A stretch of 32,620 bases of DNA from Microcystis aeruginosa Ma_SC_T_19800800_S464 (GCA_007095785.1 SFBL01000107.1:1-32620), one strand, 5' to 3'; positions 17,188 through 25,245 are shown, counted from the first letter of the stretch. Notes: generated by a model from the sequence alone, not told the origin. Program-made: numbers and translations.

Positions 17188-17748
17188 ATGAAACACCGAC
17201 AGCCATACCAAATTCTGACGATGTTATTCTTAACTGGTGCGGCCACTTTCAGTGTGCCAGAACCTAGCAAGTCCGCAGGAAAGGGACTATTCTTCTGCGG
17301 CCAACTTCAGGGAAAGTGGAATACCTTTGTCAAACGCCCTAAAAGAAACATAGCGATAATTGAATGGACTTCCAACGACTTTGCCGAGTCAGGATGGGAC
17401 AACAGGAAACGCTGCATCACGGTTTCCGATCGCTTTAATCAATATGCTCCTCTGCTGACTAATGTAAAAGCTTCAAATGTCAATGGCTATCCCGTCGTCT
17501 GTGTTCCTAAAGTTAAGGGCGGAAGTTGCGCTAAAAACGAGGTGTTATTCACTCTAAAAACAGGAGTAAACTCTGAAGAAGTTGCCCAAAAACTATTTAA
17601 TATGAATCGCTATGGCAATCCTTCAAAATTTAGATTTACTGAGCAGCCTTTTTCCTACGATTCCGAAGGAGAACTTAATATTAATGTCGAGACTTTTATT
17701 AACAATCTTGAAGAAATAATCGAAGCTTCAGAAAATGAGCCTCGCTAG
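17188..17748 (+). CDS. COP23 domain secreted protein
   Basis: The 186-aa product matches COP23, a family named after a circadian oscillating polypeptide of cyanobacteria. Features are a signal peptide (YQILTMLFLTGAATFS), then GLFFCGQLQGKWNTFV, an IAIIEWTSNDF strand, RCITVSDRFNQYAPLL, YPVVCVPKVKGGSC and a LFTLKTGVN strand. The four cysteines (FFCG, RCIT, VVCV, GSCA) are at the conserved positions and probably form disulfides. ATG 17188 is preceded by AGAGG 9 bases upstream; an in-frame TTG at 17182 is less likely. It is the first gene of a four-gene set with two trypsin-like proteases, an arrangement in which COP23 may be a substrate or cofactor. That link is inferred from context. Confidence 0.9.
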   Translation: MKHRQPYQILTMLFLTGAATFSVPEPSKSAGKGLFFCGQLQGKWNTFVKRPKRNIAIIEWTSNDFAESGWDNRKRCITVSDRFNQYAPLLTNVKASNVNGYPVVCVPKVKGGSCAKNEVLFTLKTGVNSEEVAQKLFNMNRYGNPSKFRFTEQPFSYDSEGELNINVETFINNLEEIIEASENEPR

Positions 17749-17756
17749 GAGTAAAT

Positions 17757-18608
17757 TTGGCAGTGACCCAATCCCAATGTCAACTTTTACTAATAATGTT
17801 CCTCATCAGTAGTCCAGCCTTAAGGCTAGTAACTGATGCAGATAATGGCTACTTTGCTCCTCACATTATTCGGTCGGGATGCCCATCTTCTCGACCAATT
17901 CTGATCAATTCTTTATATAATAATATTAAAGTTATCACAGTAAAAATATTATATGAATCAGAATTTATCGGTTCTGGAGTAATAGTTTACTCCCAAAACA
18001 ACAATTATAAAGTGATTACCAACGCCCATGTTCTCAAAGATAATCACTTTTCTTACAGTATTCAAACTTTTGACGGAAAAATTCATATTTCAGAAGTGGT
18101 AAAAACTGAAAATTTTGCTCGGAATGACCTAGCCCTACTACAATTTAAATCCCCCTGCTTTTATGTGGCTTCTCGCCTGGGCTCTTCCGCTAACCTAAAG
18201 AGAGGGGAATATGTGTTGGCGGCGGGTTTCCCTTTTTATTTGCAACCACAATTTGCCTATCCAGCCAATAAGTCAATACAACAAAAAGAGACAAGAGAAA
18301 GCACTCAAAGCTTAAACGACGAGTTTGATTTTACACCGGGTAAAATAGTTGCATTCTTAGAAAAACCGCTAGAAGGAGGATATCAAATCGGATATAATGG
18401 CGACTTTGAAAAGGGAATGAGCGGAGGGCCATTACTCAATCAAAAGGGAGAATTAGTCGGCATCAGCGGCAGACATCCGGTTTTGTGGGAAAACTCCGAT
18501 AATTATGAAGATGGTTCTCAACCATCGCCGGATTTGCAGACTCTAATCAATAACTCAAGTTGGGCAATCCCCAGCGAACAAATTATTAAAGTAATATCTG
18601 ATAAATAG
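17757..18608 (+). CDS. Trypsin-like serine protease, exported
   Basis: The 283-aa product has an N-terminal hydrophobic segment (LLLIMFLISSPALRL) that should export or anchor it, and a trypsin-like (S1/HtrA-type) fold. The catalytic triad is visible: His91 in TNAHVL, Asp124 in NDLALLQF and Ser222 in GMSGGPLLN. There is no PDZ domain, and the length is close to one protease domain. The start is TTG 17757, 5 bases after an AGGAG that overlaps the upstream stop region, or possibly GTG 17763. It follows COP23 by 8 bases and abuts the next protease gene with no gap, so the three are almost certainly one operon. The target is unknown; regulated cleavage of envelope proteins is plausible. Confidence 0.9.
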   Translation: MAVTQSQCQLLLIMFLISSPALRLVTDADNGYFAPHIIRSGCPSSRPILINSLYNNIKVITVKILYESEFIGSGVIVYSQNNNYKVITNAHVLKDNHFSYSIQTFDGKIHISEVVKTENFARNDLALLQFKSPCFYVASRLGSSANLKRGEYVLAAGFPFYLQPQFAYPANKSIQQKETRESTQSLNDEFDFTPGKIVAFLEKPLEGGYQIGYNGDFEKGMSGGPLLNQKGELVGISGRHPVLWENSDNYEDGSQPSPDLQTLINNSSWAIPSEQIIKVISDK

Positions 18609-19868
18609 ATGAAAATATTAGCTCCAATAAGCTCACTTATTGTTGGATTAATAGCGGTTTCATTAACTCAGCAAAGTTTATTAGCTCTCTCCCAAAGAGA
18701 AGTTGAAGAAATCGCCAAACAAACTACAGTCAAAATAATTAGAATAGACGGTAATAATCCAGGTACTGGAGCAATTGTTCAGAAACAAAAATATATATTT
18801 AAAGGACAGGAAGGATACTTATATACTGTCCTGACTAACTGCCATGTGTTTCTCAATTCAAAATTCTGCGATCAAGAAAATAAGCTAACTCCCGAACCGA
18901 TGCCCAACTCTACTGGATATCGCATTGAAACTTCTGACAGACAACAATATATAAGTGAAATTTCCTCGGTAAAAATTCATCCGAATGCTGATTTAGCAAT
19001 TTTCAAGTTTTTTAGTACAATAGAGTACGAAACTGTTAGAATAGGTAATGCAGAACAGCTATCTGGCTCAAGTAAAGTTTATGTATTTGGTTGGGCAGTA
19101 CCCAGCCAAACTAGCCGAGATCGACGTGCGCGATTTTTCGGTCCTGGGAATGTACTTGGTGTTGACAGAAAAGCCGCAGGGGGATATCAAATTGCCCATA
19201 AACTCGAACTTTTACCCGGAATGAGTGGCGGTCCACTATTACACGAAAACGGCTGTTTGGTAGGAATCAATGGGGGAGGTGGCAAAAGAGATCCTAACAT
19301 ACAAGTTATAGAATTTTTATCCGTTCCTATTAATCTTTATGCAAACTGGCAAAATATCCAAGTAGTGACCGACTGTCGAGCTACCCCGCTGCCCGATAAT
19401 CTTCTCTTTCAGACACTTCACAGTCTTCTCGAACAAGAAAATTGGCAGCAGGCCGAAGCCGAAACGAAAAAACTAATGCTTCGAGGTACAGATCAAACCT
19501 ATTTTAATGGAAACATCATCAACAATCTGTCCTGTTCTGACCTGAAGATTATTAATCGACTTTGGGTGCAATATTCCAATGGACGTTTTGGCTTTAGCGT
19601 TCAGGGGGAAATCTGGAAAGGAGTTAAAAATGACTATAAGCAATTTGAAGAGAGGGTGGGATGGCGGCGTGGCTATGAAGGACCATTGACCGATCCCCCC
19701 AACTACAGTCTTGAAGCTAAAAGAGGTCACTTGCCATCCTATAAACTTCTTGCTGCTTCCGACTTTGGAACATTCCTTAACCGATTGGAAAAATGCGCTG
19801 CTTTAAGTTTCATAGACTCAGGTATTATAGAGAATATAATCTCAAGCGAATCTGAACCCCAATTATGA
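18609..19868 (+). CDS. Trypsin-like protease fused to a GUN4 domain
   Basis: The 419-aa product is a two-domain protein. After a signal peptide (ISSLIVGLIAVSLTQ) comes a trypsin-like domain with His79 (TNCHVF), Asp128 (NADLAIFKF) and Ser206 (GMSGGPLLHE). Residues about 270-400 are a GUN4-like domain: a helical lead (EQENWQQAEAETKKLML), CSDLKIINRLWVQYSNGRFG, then FSVQGEIW, and later FEERVGWRRG. GUN4 in its classical form binds Mg-porphyrins and activates Mg-chelatase; in this fusion its ligand is not known. The ATG at 18609 directly follows the stop of the preceding protease gene, and the last codons overlap the next start by four bases (ATGA). Both catalytic and GUN4 signature residues are intact. 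Confidence 0.9.
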   Translation: MKILAPISSLIVGLIAVSLTQQSLLALSQREVEEIAKQTTVKIIRIDGNNPGTGAIVQKQKYIFKGQEGYLYTVLTNCHVFLNSKFCDQENKLTPEPMPNSTGYRIETSDRQQYISEISSVKIHPNADLAIFKFFSTIEYETVRIGNAEQLSGSSKVYVFGWAVPSQTSRDRRARFFGPGNVLGVDRKAAGGYQIAHKLELLPGMSGGPLLHENGCLVGINGGGGKRDPNIQVIEFLSVPINLYANWQNIQVVTDCRATPLPDNLLFQTLHSLLEQENWQQAEAETKKLMLRGTDQTYFNGNIINNLSCSDLKIINRLWVQYSNGRFGFSVQGEIWKGVKNDYKQFEERVGWRRGYEGPLTDPPNYSLEAKRGHLPSYKLLAASDFGTFLNRLEKCAALSFIDSGIIENIISSESEPQL

Positions 19869-20527
19869 TGAATAACGGTTTCATTTCACCTCTGAAATTT
19901 CTCAGCCTAAGTTTCTGCCTAGCTTGTCTGCCGTCAAATACCCAAGCCGTTAATATTTACCCGCCAATTATCACCAGCAACCAACAACAACAGAATAAGC
20001 AAACGGAATCGCCGGAAGTTGGTTTGGAAATAATAGGAAGTCCCTCTCTCAACAGATTGGTGATTCCCATGTACCGATACACCGGTGAATGCCCGGGGTT
20101 TTCTAAAGGTATAGTAAAAGCAAGCTTTACCTCCACGGCCTTCCCTCCGAGTCGGGACAGAAGGGTTATTGTTAGAAATGTTAGCAGGGGAGTGGCCAGC
20201 GATCCTTTTCCCTTCACCGATCGAGATTATAGCCGGGGCAGAGGCTCCGAAATTACCGAGATAACCATCGGTCCAGGACACGATAGACTATATCTAATCG
20301 TCAGACAGGGAGAAAACGATTTCGATTATAAAATTAAGGAAAAAAACACAATAGTTGACGAGGGAACCTTCACGGCATACGTGGAAACAACAACCATTGT
20401 TGAAGAAAGGAATAAAGAACCAAGAACCAAGTATGTTTGTCCGGGTAATCGCCTCATCTGTGAGTCGAAGGAGATGTACGAAGTAACAGTCTATGAATGT
20501 CCATCTTATCCCAATGTTAGAAGATAG
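19865..20527 (+). CDS. Secreted protein in protease operon, function unknown
   Basis: I do not recognise this 220-aa protein. It opens with a signal peptide (FLSLSFCLACLPSNTQA) followed by a Gln/Asn-rich stretch and a beta-rich mature domain (LEIIGSPSLNRLVIPMYRY, DRLYLIVRQGENDFDYKI). The C-terminus has four spaced cysteines (VCPG, ICES, ECPS, with an earlier one in GECPG) likely to form disulfides. Its start overlaps the stop of the trypsin-GUN4 gene (ATGA), indicating translational coupling. It is the last gene of the operon: a terminator-like hairpin follows 18 bases after the stop. Coupling to two proteases suggests it is a substrate, inhibitor or partner, which is inference only. Confidence 0.75.
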   Translation: MMNNGFISPLKFLSLSFCLACLPSNTQAVNIYPPIITSNQQQQNKQTESPEVGLEIIGSPSLNRLVIPMYRYTGECPGFSKGIVKASFTSTAFPPSRDRRVIVRNVSRGVASDPFPFTDRDYSRGRGSEITEITIGPGHDRLYLIVRQGENDFDYKIKEKNTIVDEGTFTAYVETTTIVEERNKEPRTKYVCPGNRLICESKEMYEVTVYECPSYPNVRR

Positions 20528-20544
20528 GGTTCGCTCAATATAGG

Positions 20545-20571
20545 TAAAAGCCCTACTAGAAAAGGCTTTTA
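20545..20571 (+). terminator. Rho-independent terminator of the protease operon
   Basis: An 8-bp stem (TAAAAGCC with GGCTTTTA) encloses an 11-base loop, and the 3' arm includes a T-run. It lies 18 bases after the operon's last stop codon. Confidence 0.65.
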
Positions 20572-20588
20572 TTTCATATGACTCAAAA

Positions 20589-20624
20589 CCTTTGCGATTT
20601 CCCTAGGGATGAAAATCGCAAAGG
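20589..20624. repeat. 12-bp perfect inverted repeat
   Basis: CCTTTGCGATTT pairs perfectly with AAATCGCAAAGG across a 12-base loop that itself holds the palindrome CCCTAGGG. GACTCAA occurs on both sides (20580-20586 and 20636-20642). It may be a small mobile palindrome or a second hairpin after the operon. Confidence 0.7.
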
Positions 20625-20722
20625 TACTTTCGTTGGACTCAATAGGGTTAGTGAAGAATAAATTGCTCCCAGAAAATGCACTGAGGGATACATCTTTTTC
20701 GTCCGCATCGGGGAAATACTAT

Positions 20723-20730
20723 GTTATAAT
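20723..20730 (+). promoter_or_regulatory. Extended -10 promoter element of the pentapeptide gene
   Basis: TGTTATAAT (with its T at 20722-20723) is a perfect extended -10 sequence, about 42 bases before the pentapeptide-repeat start codon. A -35 match is not clear, as expected for an extended -10 type. Confidence 0.5.
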
Positions 20731-20772
20731 TGCTTCTTAATTTGTTTGAAAAAAAATTGAGGTAAAATAGTT

Positions 20773-21279
20773 ATGAAACTTACTGTCATTTTTTCAATAA
20801 TCGTTCTATCTTCTGTGAGTTTAGCAAGTTCTATCGGTGCTGAAAATCTCGATCATGTGAAGAAATTTAAGCAAACAAAACAATGCCCAGGATGTGATTT
20901 AAGCGGTGCAGATTTGAGTGGATTAAATCTAAGACAGGCTAACCTACAAGGCGCTGATTTAAGTGGTGCTAGTCTTGGTGGTTCTGATTTAACCAAAGCC
21001 AATTTAAGTGGCGCAATTTTGACGGGAGCTAACTTGAATGGTACCAAATTAATAGGAGCAAATTTATCAAATGCTAGACTTAATAGCGTTCGTATGTGGG
21101 TGACACAATTAATGGATGCTAATTTAAAAGGAGCAAGTTTGATAAATGCTTTTATAGGTAAGTCTAATTTTACAGGGGCGGATGTGACAGGTGCTAATTT
21201 TAATGGTGTACAAAGCTGTGATGGTGATCACAATTACATAGCACCAGATGGAAGCAGAAGCAACGCATGGTGTAAATAA
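20773..21279 (+). CDS. Secreted pentapeptide-repeat protein
   Basis: The 168-aa product has a signal peptide (LTVIFSIIVLSSVSLASS) followed by the cap CPGCDLSGADLSG and about 18-20 consecutive A(D/N)LXX-type pentapeptides up to about residue 145. These fold as a right-handed quadrilateral beta-helix. The end (CDGDHNYIAPDGS, then NAWC) carries two cysteines and is a recurring tail in exported cyanobacterial members. Such proteins are common in cyanobacteria and mostly of unknown function, with the helix acting as a structural rod or binding surface. The gene has its own promoter element upstream and a strong hairpin 5 bases after the stop, so it is monocistronic. The start at 20773 has a GAGGTAAAAT-type ribosome site. 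Confidence 0.92.
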   Translation: MKLTVIFSIIVLSSVSLASSIGAENLDHVKKFKQTKQCPGCDLSGADLSGLNLRQANLQGADLSGASLGGSDLTKANLSGAILTGANLNGTKLIGANLSNARLNSVRMWVTQLMDANLKGASLINAFIGKSNFTGADVTGANFNGVQSCDGDHNYIAPDGSRSNAWCK

Positions 21280-21283
21280 ATAA

Positions 21284-21331
21284 AAATGAACCACTCTACT
21301 CGATCGCGTAGCATAGTGGAGTAGTTCATTT
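21284..21331 (+). terminator. Strong hairpin terminator after pentapeptide gene
   Basis: A 17-bp stem with two G-U wobbles (AAATGAACCACTCTACT with AGTGGAGTAGTTCATTT) closes a 14-base loop holding CGATCGCG. It starts 5 bases after the stop codon. The stem is nearly symmetric, so it may also stop transcription from the other side. Confidence 0.75.
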
Positions 21332-21395
21332 AAGGGTTAATTATTTGGCATGACCTTAACTTGTTTTCAGAAGCTTGTGATGAAAAACTCCAGAC

Positions 21396-21689
21396 TTACG
21401 GAAGCCGTTTGAAGTGTTCAACAAGCTCTGAAGTATTTTCAGCAGTTTTTAGTGAGGCCACAAATCCTTCTAAAACAATGCGAAAGCTAATCAGGAGTGA
21501 TAGGAATGAAACTGGAGACAAGAGAAAAGCCAGTAAACCTTGACCTGCTTGAAATCCACCTATCAAAGATCCTAAAGAAAATAGGAAGATAAAAATTACC
21601 CCTACTCCGTAAATTAAACCAATAATTTTAATTCCAATAAATTTGGAAAAGGAAAGGTCGAATAATAAACTGAAAAAATTACTCGGCAT
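21396..21689 (-). CDS. DUF4282 family small membrane protein
   Basis: The 97-aa product fits DUF4282. It has a short cytoplasmic helix (FFSLLFDLSFSKFIGIK), two membrane helices (IIGLIYGVGVIFIFLFSLG and LLAFLLSPVSFLSLLISF) and the closing stretch FRIVLEGFVASLKTAENTSEL that is typical of the family (RI-x-x-E-x-x-x-x-x-x-x-TAENT). The function of DUF4282 is not known; members are found as lone inner-membrane proteins. A good AGGAG-type site (GAGAGGAGCAAG on the minus strand) lies 6-12 bases before the ATG. The gene ends about 64 bases from the hairpin shared with the pentapeptide gene. Confidence 0.82.
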   Translation of the reverse strand: MPSNFFSLLFDLSFSKFIGIKIIGLIYGVGVIFIFLFSLGSLIGGFQAGQGLLAFLLSPVSFLSLLISFRIVLEGFVASLKTAENTSELVEHFKRLP

Positions 21690-22102
21690 TTAACTTGCTC
21701 CTCTCTTAATAAACGGCAATTTTTTGAAGTCTGAGTAACGAACTGTGAAAACTTTCGGCATATCAGCCTGTTTTGGTGCGATCGCAGAATTTTTCGTATA
21801 TCACACCCAGAAGCTTGAAGTAGATTTATGACAATAGGCTGAAATAACAGAAACTTTCTGGAAGTCTAGCGACGATTCTTTGATCTGACTGCATTTTTTG
21901 ACAAAAGTTTACAATTATTCAACATACTTAATTGTCGGGGACTTCTGTAAAGATTATCATTCATACTGCACTTGTCGCGTTTTGTTTCCATCTAAATCAA
22001 CAAGAATCTAAGGGTAATATCAAGACTTATCGAACTGTTTAGTTAGTACACAATCCAAAAGCAAGCTATGAGCTAGTAATAATTTTTGGAGATGTCTAAT
22101 AA
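21690..22102. other. Intergenic, no gene recognised
   Basis: This 413-base AT-rich gap holds one HIP1 octamer (21778-21785) and no open frame of note. It must contain the promoter of the DUF4282 gene on its left side. I see no clear hairpin, repeat or RNA gene in it. Confidence 0.6.
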
Positions 22103-22642
22103 CTAGCAGCAACAATCATCATATCCCCAAGGAAAACCTTCACCATAATTTCTATTATCCTCACTCAAACATTTAAAAACTCTAACATTTCCATCTTGAA
22201 GAAGACCGACTTCTGCTCCCCATTCATATCCTAGCCAAAACTTAATCAATACAACATCCGAACAAGAAAATATGATGTCTTGACTGATTGATTCCATAAA
22301 TTTGGGGGAATTTCCAACATTGTTTAATCCTGGTTCACCGACTATTATGTGTACTATCTTATTTCTGGTTGCTTTCCAAGGATTATTTTGTCCATTATAT
22401 ATAGATTCACTTGATGAGTTCAAAGACTCTATGCTAAATCCAGATGGTGTTTGTCCACCATTAGCATTTTGTTGCCAACTCCATGCTTTTACTTTCTTTA
22501 ATTTAGCTTCCGTTCTATCTAAAGAAGCTTGACACTTAGCCGAAACTGGCAATTTATTGGCAAAGGAAGGCATTGTAAAAACATTAGCCTCGGTTAGAAC
22601 TAAACAACTAAGAAAAATGATAAGCTGCGCGTAAATTTTCAT
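22103..22642 (-). CDS. Secreted protein with Cys-rich end, function unknown
   Basis: I do not recognise this 179-aa protein. It starts with a signal peptide (AQLIIFLSCLVLTEANVF) and probably cleaves near SFA. The mature domain alternates polar helix (SLDRTEAKLKKVKAWSWQQ) with beta strands (KIVHIIVGEPGLNN, DVVLIKFWLGYEWGAEVGLL). It ends in GFPWGYDDCCC, three adjacent cysteines preceded by two aspartates, with another four cysteines inside. The conserved-looking tail may form disulfides or bind metal. It lies 13 bases downstream of the next gene on the same strand, so the two are likely co-transcribed. ATG 22642 has AGGAGAAAG 6 bases upstream, supporting the start. Confidence 0.72.
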   Translation of the reverse strand: MKIYAQLIIFLSCLVLTEANVFTMPSFANKLPVSAKCQASLDRTEAKLKKVKAWSWQQNANGGQTPSGFSIESLNSSSESIYNGQNNPWKATRNKIVHIIVGEPGLNNVGNSPKFMESISQDIIFSCSDVVLIKFWLGYEWGAEVGLLQDGNVRVFKCLSEDNRNYGEGFPWGYDDCCC

Positions 22643-22655
22643 TTAATGCTTTCTC

Positions 22656-23054
22656 CTATAACAGAAACGGTAACACCAAAACTAAAACTCCTATGCTTAT
22701 TACAGCCAGAATACCTAGAAAAGGTGAAATTGTTATACACACGATATACAAGAACAAAATAAATCCCATTGCCTTTGCAATACTAAAGAGTGGGTTTGGA
22801 TCGGCGATCATTTCTAAAAAATCTGCTCTCCTCTCTTGGTCAAATATAAGTACGGAAAGCATAGCAAAAAAAACTACATGACCGAGAAAAAGACTTAATT
22901 TCTGAAACCCGGGACTATTAGAAAGTTCTTTAACTCCTTCATTCATTTCGAGATCTGCTTGTCGCTCTTGTTTGTCCCATTCTCGTTTATCTCTAAGATA
23001 GTCTTGGCGATCTTTATATTGTTCAGGATCTGGCTTTGGAGAGTAGTGTGACAT
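22656..23054 (-). CDS. Small two- or three-helix membrane protein, function unknown
   Basis: I do not recognise this 132-aa protein. The first 45 residues are highly charged and probably cytoplasmic (KPDPEQYKDRQDYLRDKREW). Hydrophobic segments follow at about residues 52-68 (LSLFLGHVVFFAMLSVLIF) and about 92-131 (AMGFILFLYIVCITISPF and LGILAVISIGVLVLVLPFLL, two close helices). It therefore looks like a small inner-membrane protein with a soluble N-terminal tail. An AAAAAAGGACGAAAT ribosome site lies before ATG 23054. It precedes the secreted Cys-rich gene by 13 bases in an apparent two-gene operon; a functional link between the two is only suggested by spacing. Confidence 0.7.
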   Translation of the reverse strand: MSHYSPKPDPEQYKDRQDYLRDKREWDKQERQADLEMNEGVKELSNSPGFQKLSLFLGHVVFFAMLSVLIFDQERRADFLEMIADPNPLFSIAKAMGFILFLYIVCITISPFLGILAVISIGVLVLVLPFLL

Positions 23055-23116
23055 ATTTCGTCCTTTTTTTGTTTCAAAATTTATGTTTTTGGGTTAATTG
23101 AAAGAGATAAAAGGTC

Positions 23117-23629
23117 TTAGAACCAAGTTGTCTTTCGATAGCTTAAATAGGCTTCGCCAAAAGCCCTGATTAAAACTTTTTCTTCCTGACAAGCTCGAAA
23201 AAACTGCACGGGCAGAATGATCATTAAAAGGAAAGCAATCCAAGAAATTTTAAAGTAGAAAGCGAAACCTAAGACAATTACAGAGGAAAATACATAAATG
23301 GGATGGCGAACTCGTGAATAAACCCCTGTAGTAACAAGTTTTCTAGCCTGAGCAGTCACAGAAAACGAGTTCCCCAGTTGTAAGCGAGCGACTGTAAGGA
23401 GAACTAAGAAAACAATGACTAATACTGCACCGAGCAATCGCCATCCATCCCAAGGAGACCAAGCGAAAGTCAGCAAAAGTATTGGAATAAATACTGCTGG
23501 GGCATAAGTGGCAAAAGCGGCTCTTGAACAGGGCAATCGCACATTGAATGCACTGTATAATTTTGAGATCATAGAAACCGAAAAGAAAAAAGTAGCGAAT
23601 AAAGGGCTAGTCAATTTTGTAGATAGCAT
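23117..23629 (-). CDS. Isoprenylcysteine carboxyl methyltransferase family protein
   Basis: The 170-aa product is an integral membrane protein of the ICMT/PEMT-like methyltransferase superfamily. After two or three hydrophobic helices come the signature stretches VTTGVYSRVRHPIYVFSS and, near the end, CQEEKVLIRAFGEAYLSYRK, which form the SAM-binding C-terminal part in this superfamily. Bacterial members methylate varied small or lipid-like substrates; the true substrate here is unknown and need not be isoprenylcysteine. The length is a little short of the usual 180-200 aa. The start at 23629 is the first ATG; a second Met 20 residues later is possible. It sits between two unrelated minus-strand genes 60 and 24 bases away. 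Confidence 0.87.
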   Translation of the reverse strand: MLSTKLTSPLFATFFFSVSMISKLYSAFNVRLPCSRAAFATYAPAVFIPILLLTFAWSPWDGWRLLGAVLVIVFLVLLTVARLQLGNSFSVTAQARKLVTTGVYSRVRHPIYVFSSVIVLGFAFYFKISWIAFLLMIILPVQFFRACQEEKVLIRAFGEAYLSYRKTTWF

Positions 23630-23653
23630 AGCTCAGAGAAAAAAAGAGAGAGT

Positions 23654-24967
23654 TTACTTAAGATACTCTAAAAACAGAGGGTTTTTGCTAGTATCAACAG
23701 TCTGATTAAGTCGAGGTACTACCAATTTAGCAAGTTTGGGATTATGGTGAGCAAATAATAGGATCATTTGTTTGTCCTTAAGCAATTCAGCGAGAGATTG
23801 GTCATCCTGTGCGGCGGATTGCGTTTTGTCAATACCTTGCCAACGGGAGGCAACCTGAATGAAATCGTACACCCTTTTTCCCTTACCAAGTCCTTTTGCT
23901 TCACCAAACCAAGGAATCAAGCCACCGTAACGCTCCCAATCCTCAAGGCGTTCTTCGAGACCGCAGCTCCTTCCAGTGGTAAACTCTAAAATATCAATTA
24001 CCCAGCCAAAACCAACAACCCCTGTAGTTGTACATAATGCGAGTTTAGCTTTGATGGTTTCGCCAGACTGGTAAATTTCGGACTTAACCATTTTAATTTC
24101 TTGGTTAATTGAGAAAAGCCAGTTATTGGCGACTTTTGCAAAAGAATGTTTGGGATAATTCTGTCGTAAAGTCTGGAGAAATGCCTTAGATTCAGGATAA
24201 GAAATTGTGTTGTAGTAAGCCTGTGAACAATTTATGTAAGCTACAGGCATCAAAGCTGACAATTTCGCAATATTAGGAATATCTTGAAATGTTGAAGCCT
24301 GAGAACAAATGTTCGAGTTCTTGACCACCGCTATCTGGACATTTCGAGATAAAGGATGCCTCGGTGCAACAGCAAGGAAACGGCGACGTTGGGCTAGTGC
24401 TTGTGGAGATTGACCTTGTTTATCGTAGAATTTTGCACAAGAATCATGAAAGTAAGGTAAATTTACCTGAATATTAGGTATTGCTCCACCATTTATTAAT
24501 TTGTCCAAGCCGTCACAAGATTCGCTCCCGGCCAATTTGGCCACACCGTAGGTTGAAAATAACCCAGTGATTGAGCGATTCATTGCTTGCGTCAACTCAT
24601 CTTTATCATGTTGCTCATTAAAAAGATACCGGCTAAACAAGGCTTTTGATAAATTTTTCTGTTGCTCTGCCTGTTTTGCTTGCTGGTTGGCGGTCAGAAA
24701 CGAAGAACAAGTTGCCATCTTTCGTTGAGCGAGGTCTGTTAGACCATCAAAATTATTGAAAGGAAACGAGGCTGTTTCCTCTACCCGAGTAAAATAAGCT
24801 GTTGCCTCTGGACAATTAACGGATTGATAAGCCATTTGTCCCTTTTCAAAAGATTCATGGCGATGGGCTAAGGTTTCTTGAGCTTTGTTGATGGCAAAAG
24901 TCGAAGCGATGACAGTAATCGCAACAACGCTACCACCAACGAGAAGAGTCTGTGTTGAACTACCCAT
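23654..24967 (-). CDS. Membrane-anchored helical-repeat protein, function unknown
   Basis: The 437-aa product has one N-terminal membrane helix (TLLVGGSVVAITVIASTFAI, about residues 6-25) and then a long helical domain with TPR-like units (FEKGQMAYQSVNCPEATAYF, then AQRKMATCSSFLTANQQAKQ). There are many cysteines. Residues about 315-395 (VVGFGWVIDILEFTTGR and GGLIPWFGEAKGLGKGKRV) loosely resemble the linker that precedes toxin domains in polymorphic toxins, but no toxin domain follows. Start ATG 24967 has AGGAGA 7 bases upstream, better than the GTG or ATG options nearer 24994. I read it as a tethered scaffold protein; the function is open. Confidence 0.68.
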   Translation of the reverse strand: MGSSTQTLLVGGSVVAITVIASTFAINKAQETLAHRHESFEKGQMAYQSVNCPEATAYFTRVEETASFPFNNFDGLTDLAQRKMATCSSFLTANQQAKQAEQQKNLSKALFSRYLFNEQHDKDELTQAMNRSITGLFSTYGVAKLAGSESCDGLDKLINGGAIPNIQVNLPYFHDSCAKFYDKQGQSPQALAQRRRFLAVAPRHPLSRNVQIAVVKNSNICSQASTFQDIPNIAKLSALMPVAYINCSQAYYNTISYPESKAFLQTLRQNYPKHSFAKVANNWLFSINQEIKMVKSEIYQSGETIKAKLALCTTTGVVGFGWVIDILEFTTGRSCGLEERLEDWERYGGLIPWFGEAKGLGKGKRVYDFIQVASRWQGIDKTQSAAQDDQSLAELLKDKQMILLFAHHNPKLAKLVVPRLNQTVDTSKNPLFLEYLK

Positions 24968-25245
24968 CTTATCTCCTAAGCTACTGTTGTGCAAGACTTT
25001 CTGGCTAGATTAAGGAATCTAATAAAACTTTAATATCGGCTGCTCTAAGTATTTGCCAACCAAGGTTGGAGATTTTAGAGAGAAAAGTTATGTTATATTT
25101 GATTCTGTGATGACTTTTCTGACTTCAGGAGCGAAAATGTATAGCAGAATATGGTTCGTTAATGCTTAAAGCCTTGTTAAAAGACCTAAGTGTGTTTTTG
25201 ACCATATATTCAGGAGAACCTTTGCGATAAATTCTTAATTAGCTT

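Noticed and set aside
19934-20281. Minus-strand frames opposite the last gene of the COP23 operon
   Set aside because: No family resemblance or ribosome site, and the plus-strand gene has a signal peptide and an operon position.
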